DNA of 6,739 nt. Origin: JBHWPB01 sp043424675 (GTDB lineage Bacteria > Bacillota > Bacilli > Lactobacillales > Carnobacteriaceae_A). Below are positions 1 through 6,739 of this stretch, one piece after another. The stretch covers positions 1 through 6,739 of the forward strand of contig JBHWPB010000157.1 of NCBI GenBank assembly GCA_043424675.1, given 5' to 3'. The notes beneath the pieces are model-generated. The model did not search any database and was not told where the DNA came from. It saw nothing but the letters and a program-made list of their open reading frames with translations. Numbering within the stretch: the first letter of the stretch is position 1; the number at the start of each line of letters is the position of its first letter. The translations under genes were made by a program, and so were the position numbers.

Positions 1-2623
1 AATAGCGAGAGACAATAACCATCCTTTCGTGGATATTCCACATTTATGGATGGCATATTTATTGAACAATAAAAATGTGCGCACCCGGTATGAAGCAGTA
101 AATCAGAATCCTGAATTTTTAGAAAAATACGTGTCAGGTCAAATTGAGACATTGGACACCGACAAAGAACAAGTTCAATTATTCGACACCCAAGTGAGTA
201 TAACCTTAAAAGAAGTGTTAGAGCAGGCAGATAAATTATCTGAATTATTAGGAAACGGTGAGCTGAGTGTTGATATGACACTCATTGCGCTGATGGATAT
301 TGATAACCCTGTGACAACTTATCTTCGCAAAAAGAATATTACCAAAGCAGAGATCATCTATGAAACCGAAAAAGTCCGTGGAGGGAAAACGAGAACTCAA
401 AACAACAAGAGAAACAGAACTGCCAGAAGTATAGTGGACCCAAGTGCTGACCAAGAAAGGGCTGCTAAAACGATTACTCAAGAATTTGAAGAATCTGACA
501 CAGGTTTAGAAGAATATGGCGTCGACCTCGTTGAGGAGTATCGAAGAGGCGACCAGAGTCCCGTTATCGGTCGTCACAGAGAGATCAATGATATGATTCG
601 AATTTTATCTCGGCAGACTAAAAACAATCCTATTCTTATTGGAGAACCTGGAGTAGGAAAGACCGCTATTGTGGAAGGACTGGCTCAACGAATTGTAGAA
701 AACGATGTTCCAAATCACCTCAAAGATAAAAAGATTTTCTCTCTAGATATGGGATCATTGATTGCTGGAGCTTCTTTTCGAGGCGAATTCGAACAGCGTT
801 TGAAGGCGATCTTAGACCGTGTAAAAGAGAGTGAAGGCGAGATTATTTTATTCATCGATGAGATCCACACCATCGTGGGTGCAGGAGATTCTGGCGGAGG
901 AATGGACGCAGGTAATCTGCTCAAGCCTATGTTGGCTCGCGGAGAAGTTCGGACAATCGGTTCGACAACCATTGATGAGTATCGCCAATATTTTGAAAAA
1001 GATAAGGCCCTAGATCGCCGTTTCCAACGTATATACGTCGAGGAAACAAGCCGTCAAGAAACGATCACAATCTTAAGGGGCCTGAAGGACACCTTTGAAA
1101 AGTATCATCAGGTTGAAATAGAAGATAATGCTTTAATCGCTGCAGTAGATTTGGCAGAGCGCTATATCACTGATCGCCATCTGCCTGATAAAGCCATAGA
1201 CTTGATTGACGAAGCAGCAGCTCTGCAGAAAGTAGAGCGTACTTATGTTCCACAGGAAGTAGAGAAAGCCAAACGGGAAGTTGATCGGTTGACATTTGAA
1301 ATCGATAGCCTCAAGCTCGATGACAGTATTGAGAGTGAGGCTGAGCTTGAAATCATCGAAGAAGAATTAGAAAATTGGCAGAAGAAATATAGAGAGTTAT
1401 CTGATAACTGGGATATCGAACAAGAACTTATGCTGGAACTCCAGCAACTGACTCAAGCTCTCGATGAAAGTTACGAAGACCTTTCAGAAGCGCGTGCTAA
1501 TTATGAAGCAGATAGTATTGTTGATTTAGAAGAAACTATTATACCAGGATTAATGGAAGAAAAAGGAAATACTTTGAAAGAGTTAGAAGAATTAGAAACA
1601 GAAAGTCTTCGTTTAATGGAAAATAAAGTGACAGTAGACGAAGTAGCTAATATTGTAGCTCGGCAGACTGGTATACCTGTCAATAAGATGATGCAGGGAG
1701 AACGTGAGAAATTGCTGGTCCTGAGTGACAACTTAAAATCTGAAGTCATTGGACAAGATGAAACAGTGGAAATTCTTTCAGAATCTATTTTAAGAGCTTA
1801 TGCTAATGTGCAGGATCCAGATAAACCGATAGGATCATTTCTCTTTCTCGGACCGACAGGAGTAGGGAAGACGGAGTTGGCTAAAAAATTGGCGCTTAAC
1901 TTGTTCGACTCAGAAGATAAAATGGTCCGCATCGATATGAGTGAGTATATGGAAAAACACAGCGTCTCACGGCTCGTAGGGGCTCCTCCAGGCTATGTGG
2001 GCTTTGAAGAAGGAGGACAGCTGACAGAAGCTATCCGCCATGATCCCTATAATATTGTTCTTCTGGATGAGATTGAGAAAGCGCATGAAGATGTTTTTAA
2101 CATCTTACTGCAGGTACTGGACGATGGGCGGTTGACCGATTCTTCAGGCCGCACCGTCGACTTTACAAATACTGTCATCATTATGACAAGTAATATCGGT
2201 TCGCAGTATCTATTAGAAGAAATTACCAACAGCGGGGGAATATTAGACTCGACACAGGAAAAAGTGTTGAGAGAATTGCGCGCTACTTTCCGACCAGAAT
2301 TCTTGAATAGAATCGATGAGGTGCTCCTCTTTTCTCCATTATCTATAGGAGTTATTAAAGGGATTATGGAGATCCAGTTAGAAGAGCTAGCTACGAGATT
2401 AGAAAACCAAGGAATCCTTCTAAAGATCAGTGACAAAGCCAAAGAATGGATCGCTGAAGAATCTTATGATCCCACATTTGGAGCACGGCCTTTAAAAAGA
2501 TTTATCACGACTCATATTGAAACACCAATAGCTAAAATGATTATTGGAGAAGATATGGAAAAAGCTCAAGGTATTCAAATCGATTTCGAAGAAAACGAAC
2601 TTACCTTCACCTTAGTCATATAA
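1..2623 (+). CDS. clpB: ATP-dependent disaggregase ClpB (Hsp100), 5' partial
   Basis: ClpB is a cytosolic hexameric AAA+ unfoldase that threads aggregated proteins through its pore, working with DnaK/DnaJ/GrpE. The frame is open to the window edge from base 2. A GTG at 29 is not the start, because the nine codons before it (IARDNNHPF) continue the family N-domain; about 20 codons are missing, so the full protein would be near 890 residues. Residues counted from that GTG: N-domain to about 119, unusually long linker 120-158, NBD1 with Walker A GEPGVGKT 205-212, pore-loop Phe250, Walker B D277/E278 and arginine fingers R330/R331; coiled-coil middle domain about 407-535, of normal ClpB length, which separates it from ClpC, ClpE and ClpL; NBD2 with Walker A GPTGVGKT 608-615, pore loop GYVG 655-658, Walker B D680/E681, arginine finger R761 and sensor-2 GARPLKR (R820). 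All ATPase residues are intact. It ends in tandem TAA codons followed by a terminator. Any CtsR or HrcA/CIRCE control would lie upstream and is not visible. Confidence 0.97.
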   Translation, partial: IARDNNHPFVDIPHLWMAYLLNNKNVRTRYEAVNQNPEFLEKYVSGQIETLDTDKEQVQLFDTQVSITLKEVLEQADKLSELLGNGELSVDMTLIALMDIDNPVTTYLRKKNITKAEIIYETEKVRGGKTRTQNNKRNRTARSIVDPSADQERAAKTITQEFEESDTGLEEYGVDLVEEYRRGDQSPVIGRHREINDMIRILSRQTKNNPILIGEPGVGKTAIVEGLAQRIVENDVPNHLKDKKIFSLDMGSLIAGASFRGEFEQRLKAILDRVKESEGEIILFIDEIHTIVGAGDSGGGMDAGNLLKPMLARGEVRTIGSTTIDEYRQYFEKDKALDRRFQRIYVEETSRQETITILRGLKDTFEKYHQVEIEDNALIAAVDLAERYITDRHLPDKAIDLIDEAAALQKVERTYVPQEVEKAKREVDRLTFEIDSLKLDDSIESEAELEIIEEELENWQKKYRELSDNWDIEQELMLELQQLTQALDESYEDLSEARANYEADSIVDLEETIIPGLMEEKGNTLKELEELETESLRLMENKVTVDEVANIVARQTGIPVNKMMQGEREKLLVLSDNLKSEVIGQDETVEILSESILRAYANVQDPDKPIGSFLFLGPTGVGKTELAKKLALNLFDSEDKMVRIDMSEYMEKHSVSRLVGAPPGYVGFEEGGQLTEAIRHDPYNIVLLDEIEKAHEDVFNILLQVLDDGRLTDSSGRTVDFTNTVIIMTSNIGSQYLLEEITNSGGILDSTQEKVLRELRATFRPEFLNRIDEVLLFSPLSIGVIKGIMEIQLEELATRLENQGILLKISDKAKEWIAEESYDPTFGARPLKRFITTHIETPIAKMIIGEDMEKAQGIQIDFEENELTFTLVI

Positions 2624-2631
2624 TAAGAGAG

Positions 2632-2667
2632 AGAAGCTCCCATTTATTTTATAGTATGGGAGTTTTT
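2632..2667 (+). terminator. Intrinsic terminator after clpB
   Basis: A perfect 7-bp stem (CTCCCAT at 2637-2643 with ATGGGAG at 2656-2662) closes a 12-base loop and is followed at once by five T (2663-2667). A-rich bases before the stem can pair with the T-tract and lengthen the helix. It begins six bases after the tandem stop codons of clpB, the expected place for a Rho-independent terminator, so clpB transcription probably ends here, with dnaE separately transcribed. Reading on the opposite strand offers a less convincing T-tract. Confidence 0.85.
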
Positions 2668-2672
2668 GTCTG

Positions 2673-2701
2673 TATAGAAATTCAATGATTTAAGTTATGA
2701 T
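2673..2701 (+). promoter_or_regulatory. Weak candidate promoter for dnaE
   Basis: TATGAT at 2696-2701 matches five of six bases of the sigma-A -10 consensus and lies 26 bases before the dnaE start, just after the clpB terminator. The position 17 bases upstream (2673-2678, TATAGA) is a poor -35 and there is no extended -10 TG. The placement is logical, but the call rests on the -10 alone. Transcription would begin near 2708, giving a leader of about 20 bases. Confidence 0.35.
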
Positions 2702-2713
2702 AAGAACTACAGA

Positions 2714-2721
2714 GAAAGGAG
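2714..2721 (+). promoter_or_regulatory. Shine-Dalgarno of dnaE
   Basis: GAAAGGAG lies six bases before the ATG at 2728. It is a strong match to the 16S rRNA 3' end with good spacing, and it fixes this ATG as the dnaE start. Confidence 0.85.
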
Positions 2722-2727
2722 CAGCCT

Positions 2728-5700
2728 ATGGCTTATATACCTTTGCATGTCAAGAGTCATTATGAATTACTTGAGAGTACACTCAGCGTGAAAGATATCA
2801 TTTACTTGGCAAAGAACAATAGACTCTCTTCTATTGCTATGGCAAATAAAACGATGTATGGGATGGTAAAATTTTATCAAGAAGCAACAGAACAAGATAT
2901 AAAGCCCATTATGGGCCTGGAAGTTAAAGTTTCTCTTGATAAAACCACTCCCGATGACTCTTCATCATTGTTTGTCTATGCAAGAAACGAGAGCGGATAC
3001 AAGCATCTCATCCAATTATCCAGCGAGACAATGACTGCAGAAAAAATAATTCCTTTAAAGGATGTTTTGGCTTTGAGTGATGGGTTGATATTTGTTATTC
3101 CAAGTCGCGAGAATCAACTATACGAGTGGCTAGATGCCGGAGAAAGTAAAAAATCAATAGAGCTCTTAAGGGAAGTGAAATCAGCAACTCCAGCTCATCA
3201 TTGCTTTCTTGGTGTAGATATTTTGCATACCACGAGAGAATTTATCGACTTGCAAAAAGAAGTTTCAAAACTATCTGGTTTACCCTTGCTTGCTTTTGAT
3301 GAAATTCGTTCCAGTCATCCACAGAATACATTGATTCTTGATATTTTAGGGGCGATTAAAAGCAGAGAAACTCTTGACTCTGAGAGACTGTCAGAAACTC
3401 AGAGTTCATTTCCAGCTTTCCAATTCTTAGATAGCTTAGAAAGAAAATATGAAGAATATGATTTATCTCAAGCAGTAGCAGCCACTGAAAAAATAGCAGA
3501 TAATATCCATGCGGAGATCAAATTTGGCCAACATTTGTTACCAAAATATCCTCTTCCAGAGGGCGAAAGCAGTGATGATTATCTGACAAACATCAGTGAA
3601 AGAGAACTTCAAAAGAGGATCGAAAATCCAGATAATACTTACGTCAAAAGACTTGAAAAAGAATTAGACGTCATCAAACGGATGGGTTTTTCAGATTATT
3701 TTCTTATTGTATGGGATGTTGTAGCTTATGCTAAAAAGAATGGCATACAGACAGGAGCGGGTCGGGGTTCGGCTGCTGGTTCACTTGTCGCTTATGCTTT
3801 AGGAATCATTGAAGTCGATCCTATTAAATATCATCTTATTTTTGAACGTTTCCTCAATGAAGAACGTTTTTCGCCTCCTGATATCGATTTAGACTTCCCA
3901 GACAATAAAAGAGAAGAGATCATTGATTATCTCCAAAACCGCTACGGCAGTAAAAATGTCGCCCAGATTATTACCTTCGGCAGGATGGGGGCCAAGCAGA
4001 GTCTGCGCGATGCCGGACGCAGCTTAGGACTCAGCCAGGCTCAGCAATCAGAATGGTCTCGAACGATCCCTTCACAACCGGGTATTACCCTAGAAGATGC
4101 TTATCGGGAATCAAAAAGTTTACAGAAATTAGTAAATAAGAGCAAATGGAATAAAATTTTTTTCAGTGTCGCCAGGCAGTTAGAGGGCACTCCTAGAAAC
4201 ATATCTACCCATGCTTCAGGTCTGATTATTCACGACGACCCTCTGGTGGAGAAAATACCTGTCCAAGATGGCGGATCAAGCCTTCTTCAGAGTCAGTATG
4301 AAATGGATGATTTAGAAGAGATCGGCTTATTAAAGTTTGATGTTTTGGGGCTTCGTAACTTGACTATTTTGGCTGACGCCAAGGAGAATGTCCATCGATA
4401 TGAAGACGCAGCATTAGACTATGGAGACATTCCACTGGATGATTCAGAAACAATCGAAATCTTTCAAGAAGCAGATACTCTAGGTATTTTCCAATTTGAA
4501 TCTGACGGTATTCGGCGTGTTTTAAAACAGTTGCAGCCTACTACTTTTGAAGATATCGTGGCTGTCAACGCACTCTACCGCCCAGGGCCGATGGGACAAA
4601 TTTCTCATTATATTGACAGAAAGCATGGAAAAGAAGAAGTGACTTACCTTCATGAAGATTTAGAGGAAATTCTTTCAGTTACGAATGGTATTATGATTTA
4701 TCAAGAACAAGTCATGCAGGTCGCGTCTAAAATCGCTGGCTTTACCATGGGAGAAGCAGATTTGCTCCGGCGGGCTATGGGAAATAAGGATCATCACATC
4801 ATTGCTGAAAATAAGCAAAAATTCAGAGAGGGAGCGTTGAAGAAGGGTTACAGTGAAGAATTTATTGAGCAAATTTATCATCTGATTGACCAGTTTGCAG
4901 ATTACGGCTTTAACCGTTCACATGCTGTGGCTTATTCTATGATTGCTTTTCAACTTGCTTATATCAAAGCTCATTACCCTGCTGCCTTTTACGCTGCTTT
5001 ACTTAATTCTTCTAATCAAGGTAAGTACAAAGTCATTGTTCCAGAGGCAAAGAAAAAGGGTATCTCTTTTCATTCGCCAGATGTCAATTCCAGTGAGAAA
5101 GGCTTTATCGCTCAAGAAAACAAAATAATTTTCGGATTGGATCATATTAAAACCTTATCACGCGGCCTGGCAGATGAAATTATTCGCGAGAGAGAAAATG
5201 GCAAATATCCAGATTTCATTCAATTTATTTCTCGTATACATCCGAAGCACTTAAAAGAAGATGATGTCGAGGCCTTAATTTATTCGGGTAGTTTTGATTC
5301 TTTGGGCATGACGCGCGGCAAGTTGATTTACAATTATCCTTCTGTCTTAAAAAGTGTGCAGTTAAAAAATAAAGAGAGAAATCAAACGGCACTAGGTTTG
5401 GTTATGACCCCCTACCTTAAAGAGAGTTCAGATCTGCCTTTAAGAGAGAAACTAGAAAAAGAAAGAGAATATTTAGGTCTGATCGCTTCTCATCATCCCA
5501 GTGAAAATTTTGATGAACTCAGGTTTGAAAGTGATGTACCTTATACTCTTGAAGCGACTATGCAGAAAAAGATAACGCTGCTTGGAACACTATTTGATCT
5601 AGAAAAAATCCGTACGAAAAAAGGAGAGACGATGGGAGTAGGTATTTTATCTGATGAATTAGGAATTTTGTCTCTCACCTTGTTTCCAGAAGAATATCGC

Positions 5701-6054
5701 AAACTTATCAAAGGGTTGAAAGAAGGACAGACGTATCTCTTTAAAGGTGACATGAATCAGCACAAGGGACAAAAGCAATTGATTATCACCGATATAAAAT
5801 ACTTAGATAAAGAAGCTTACTCCAAGCGAATTTTCGTTAGAATAACAGAAAATAGACAAGATATAGGCGATAAATTGAAGAAATTAACAGCAAGACATAC
5901 AGGACTCTCTAAGTTTTTTATTTACGTTGAAACTACAAAAGAAACCTACAAAAACCGCCATCGAGTTGAAATTAATTCACATTTATTAAAAGATTTGATT
6001 GATAACTTTGGTGAAGAGAATGTAGCGGTGGTGGATAAAAGTGAGGAGAAGTAA
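2728..6054 (+). CDS. dnaE: DNA polymerase III subunit alpha, DnaE type
   Basis: DnaE is a C-family DNA polymerase. In Firmicutes it works beside PolC, extending RNA primers and acting on the lagging strand. The 1108-residue protein matches the length of Bacillus DnaE (about 1115). Order: degenerate PHP domain, about 1-240; palm with GAGRGSAAGS at 343-352 and PDIDLDF holding D385, D387 and D389, the last two aligning with the E. coli catalytic pair D401/D403; third catalytic Asp D538 in KFDVLGL; fingers with NALYRPGPM 614-622, YQEQ 658-661 and FADYGFNRSHAVAYS 723-737; then a tandem helix-hairpin-helix region, a possible weak clamp-binding QTALGL at 886-891, and an OB-fold from about 947 to 1030. 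All three catalytic aspartates are present, so it should be active. There is no inserted exonuclease domain, which rules out PolC. PHP metal ligands are largely lost, so proofreading by this subunit is unlikely (inference). The start is set by the strong Shine-Dalgarno and by the N-terminal PHP match (LHVKSHYELLES). Confidence 0.97.
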   Translation: MAYIPLHVKSHYELLESTLSVKDIIYLAKNNRLSSIAMANKTMYGMVKFYQEATEQDIKPIMGLEVKVSLDKTTPDDSSSLFVYARNESGYKHLIQLSSETMTAEKIIPLKDVLALSDGLIFVIPSRENQLYEWLDAGESKKSIELLREVKSATPAHHCFLGVDILHTTREFIDLQKEVSKLSGLPLLAFDEIRSSHPQNTLILDILGAIKSRETLDSERLSETQSSFPAFQFLDSLERKYEEYDLSQAVAATEKIADNIHAEIKFGQHLLPKYPLPEGESSDDYLTNISERELQKRIENPDNTYVKRLEKELDVIKRMGFSDYFLIVWDVVAYAKKNGIQTGAGRGSAAGSLVAYALGIIEVDPIKYHLIFERFLNEERFSPPDIDLDFPDNKREEIIDYLQNRYGSKNVAQIITFGRMGAKQSLRDAGRSLGLSQAQQSEWSRTIPSQPGITLEDAYRESKSLQKLVNKSKWNKIFFSVARQLEGTPRNISTHASGLIIHDDPLVEKIPVQDGGSSLLQSQYEMDDLEEIGLLKFDVLGLRNLTILADAKENVHRYEDAALDYGDIPLDDSETIEIFQEADTLGIFQFESDGIRRVLKQLQPTTFEDIVAVNALYRPGPMGQISHYIDRKHGKEEVTYLHEDLEEILSVTNGIMIYQEQVMQVASKIAGFTMGEADLLRRAMGNKDHHIIAENKQKFREGALKKGYSEEFIEQIYHLIDQFADYGFNRSHAVAYSMIAFQLAYIKAHYPAAFYAALLNSSNQGKYKVIVPEAKKKGISFHSPDVNSSEKGFIAQENKIIFGLDHIKTLSRGLADEIIRERENGKYPDFIQFISRIHPKHLKEDDVEALIYSGSFDSLGMTRGKLIYNYPSVLKSVQLKNKERNQTALGLVMTPYLKESSDLPLREKLEKEREYLGLIASHHPSENFDELRFESDVPYTLEATMQKKITLLGTLFDLEKIRTKKGETMGVGILSDELGILSLTLFPEEYRKLIKGLKEGQTYLFKGDMNQHKGQKQLIITDIKYLDKEAYSKRIFVRITENRQDIGDKLKKLTARHTGLSKFFIYVETTKETYKNRHRVEINSHLLKDLIDNFGEENVAVVDKSEEK

Positions 6055-6062
6055 TCGTCAGC

Positions 6063-6121
6063 TTTATCATGAAACCAAACGTGTGTTGCTATAAGCGACT
6101 TTCTTTCAGTAAAATGATAAA
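6063..6121. repeat. Inverted repeat in the dnaE-pfkA gap
   Basis: TTTATCAT at 6063-6070 is the exact reverse complement of ATGATAAA at 6114-6121, 43 bases apart. GAAA (6071-6074) and TTTC (6104-6107) can continue the pairing after a bulge. Inside is a small hairpin: GTTGC 6085-6089 with GCGAC 6095-6099 (one G-U pair) and loop TATAA, followed by a T/C-rich run. It could act as a weak dnaE terminator, as an operator over the pfkA promoter, or be chance in AT-rich DNA. The pairing is seen; the function is not known. Confidence 0.4.
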
Positions 6122-6123
6122 AT
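6086..6123 (+). promoter_or_regulatory. Candidate sigma-A promoter(s) for pfkA
   Basis: Two overlapping solutions are visible. In the first, TTGCTA (6086-6091) sits 18 bases before TAAAAT (6110-6115), four and five matches to consensus. In the second, an extended -10, TGATAAAAT (6115-6123), follows a poor -35, GCGACT (6095-6100), by 17 bases. Both give a start about 30-40 bases before the pfkA ATG, leaving room for the ribosome site. A half-match to a CcpA cre (around 6090-6103, with AAGCG core) overlaps them but is too weak to call. Confidence 0.5.
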
Positions 6124-6149
6124 AATCTTGGTGCAGCCTATAAAAAAGT

Positions 6150-6154
6150 GAGGA
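6150..6154 (+). promoter_or_regulatory. Shine-Dalgarno of pfkA
   Basis: GAGGA lies eight bases before the ATG at 6163. A nearer ATG at 6156 is only one base from this site and in another frame that does not encode PFK, so spacing and protein match both select 6163. Confidence 0.75.
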
Positions 6155-6162
6155 TATGAAAA

Positions 6163-6739
6163 ATGAAAAAAATAGGGGTCTTAACAAGTGGTGGAGATTC
6201 TCCTGGAATGAATGCAGCTATCCGTAATATTGTTTTACATGGGATGAGTAATAATATTGACGTTTATGGTATTCGTTATGGTTTTAAAGGGCTGGTAGCA
6301 GGTGATTTATATAAATTGAAACGCGATGATGTTTCTAACATTATAGGTCGCGGCGGGACTATTCTCTATTCTTCGCGCTATCCAGAATTTAAGGAAAGAG
6401 AAGTTCAATTAAAGGCTATCGCCAATTTGAAGGAGATGGGTATTGAAGGGCTGGTTACAATAGGCGGTGACGGAACTTATCGTGGAGCGTTGGAATTATC
6501 AAAGTCAGGCTATCCCGTCATTGGTCTTCCAGGCACCATCGATAACGATCTTCAAGATACGGATTATACGATAGGCTTTGATACGGCGGTTGTAACAGCA
6601 GTAGAGGCGGTCGACAAAATAAGAGATACTGCCACGAGCCACGAGCGCTTATTTGTCATTGAAGTGATGGGGCGCCACGCAGGAGACATCGCTTTCTGGA
6701 CAGGAGTGGCGACTGGAGTAGATAAAGTGATTATTACGG
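6163..6739 (+). CDS. pfkA: ATP-dependent 6-phosphofructokinase, 3' partial
   Basis: PfkA phosphorylates fructose 6-phosphate to fructose 1,6-bisphosphate with ATP, the committed step of glycolysis, as a cytosolic tetramer. The window holds the first 192 of about 320 codons and the frame stays open to the edge. The sequence aligns without gaps to the Bacillus stearothermophilus enzyme: nucleotide loop TSGGDSPGMNAAIR at 8-21, R72, GGDGT 101-105 with D103, the catalytic TIDND loop 125-129 with base D127, TSHER with R162 from the neighbouring subunit's sugar site, and MGR 169-171. Gly104 in GGDGT marks an ATP-using rather than pyrophosphate-using enzyme. Effector-site residues R21, R54 and R154 are present, but position 25, normally Arg, is Leu, and 187 is Asp instead of Glu. 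In Lactobacillales pfkA usually lies between dnaE and pyk, so pyk is expected next. The distal half of the effector site (211-215) is outside the window. Confidence 0.96.
   Translation, partial: MKKIGVLTSGGDSPGMNAAIRNIVLHGMSNNIDVYGIRYGFKGLVAGDLYKLKRDDVSNIIGRGGTILYSSRYPEFKEREVQLKAIANLKEMGIEGLVTIGGDGTYRGALELSKSGYPVIGLPGTIDNDLQDTDYTIGFDTAVVTAVEAVDKIRDTATSHERLFVIEVMGRHAGDIAFWTGVATGVDKVIIT

Noticed and set aside
29..31. GTG as the start codon of clpB
   Set aside because: The frame continues upstream to the window edge with residues that match the ClpB N-domain, and no Shine-Dalgarno precedes it.
2047..2442. 131-codon open frame on the minus strand inside clpB
   Set aside because: It lies opposite the strongly conserved NBD2 of clpB, has no recognisable family similarity, and is a codon-bias shadow.
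2666..2671. TTGTCT as the -35 of the dnaE promoter
   Set aside because: It is 24 bases from the TATGAT -10, far outside usable spacing, and overlaps the terminator T-tract.
4943..5128. Small + strand frame inside dnaE
   Set aside because: It overlaps conserved dnaE coding sequence out of frame, has no ribosome site, and its leucine/lysine-rich translation is typical of a shifted frame.
6090..6103. CcpA cre site
   Set aside because: Only the left half and CG core match; the right-hand CA and position 2 do not, so it is noted only as part of the promoter region.
6139..6144. TATAAA as a pfkA -10 box
   Set aside because: Transcription would begin inside the ribosome-binding site, so the upstream TAAAAT boxes are preferred.
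6156..6158. Alternative ATG for pfkA
   Set aside because: It is in a different frame that does not encode PFK, and it is only one base from the Shine-Dalgarno.

Overview
This is an ordinary low-GC Gram-positive (Firmicutes) chromosomal segment, most likely from the order Lactobacillales. It has a Hsp100 disaggregase with a lactic-acid-bacterium style N-domain, a PolC-accompanying DnaE replicative polymerase, and a bacterial-type ATP 6-phosphofructokinase. dnaE is followed directly by pfkA, without the accD-accA pair that lies between them in Bacillus. The genus cannot be fixed from the sequence; a Carnobacteriaceae- or Enterococcaceae-like bacterium is a guess.

Layout, all on the + strand: (1) 1-2623, clpB, missing roughly its first 20 codons, which lie before the window; (2) 2624-2727, a short gap with a convincing intrinsic terminator for clpB and a weak promoter for dnaE; (3) 2728-6054, complete dnaE of 1108 residues with a strong Shine-Dalgarno; (4) 6055-6162, a gap with two overlapping promoter solutions for pfkA and inverted repeats; (5) 6163-6739, the first 192 codons of pfkA, open to the window end. 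No open stretch exceeds about 110 bases, and every other open frame is a shadow of these genes.

The genes serve separate housekeeping roles: protein disaggregation after stress, DNA replication (DnaE is thought to extend RNA primers before PolC takes over), and the committed step of glycolysis. clpB looks like its own transcription unit. dnaE may read through weakly into pfkA, which also has its own candidate promoter and in related bacteria is followed by pyk.

I find no undescribed system, mobile element, CRISPR array or RNA gene. The points worth a second look are lineage-specific departures inside known proteins: an extra-long basic linker between the ClpB N-domain and first ATPase domain, a diverged ClpB middle-domain motif, a DnaE PHP domain that has lost recognisable metal ligands, a weak DnaE clamp-binding motif, and a PFK whose effector-site Arg25 is leucine.
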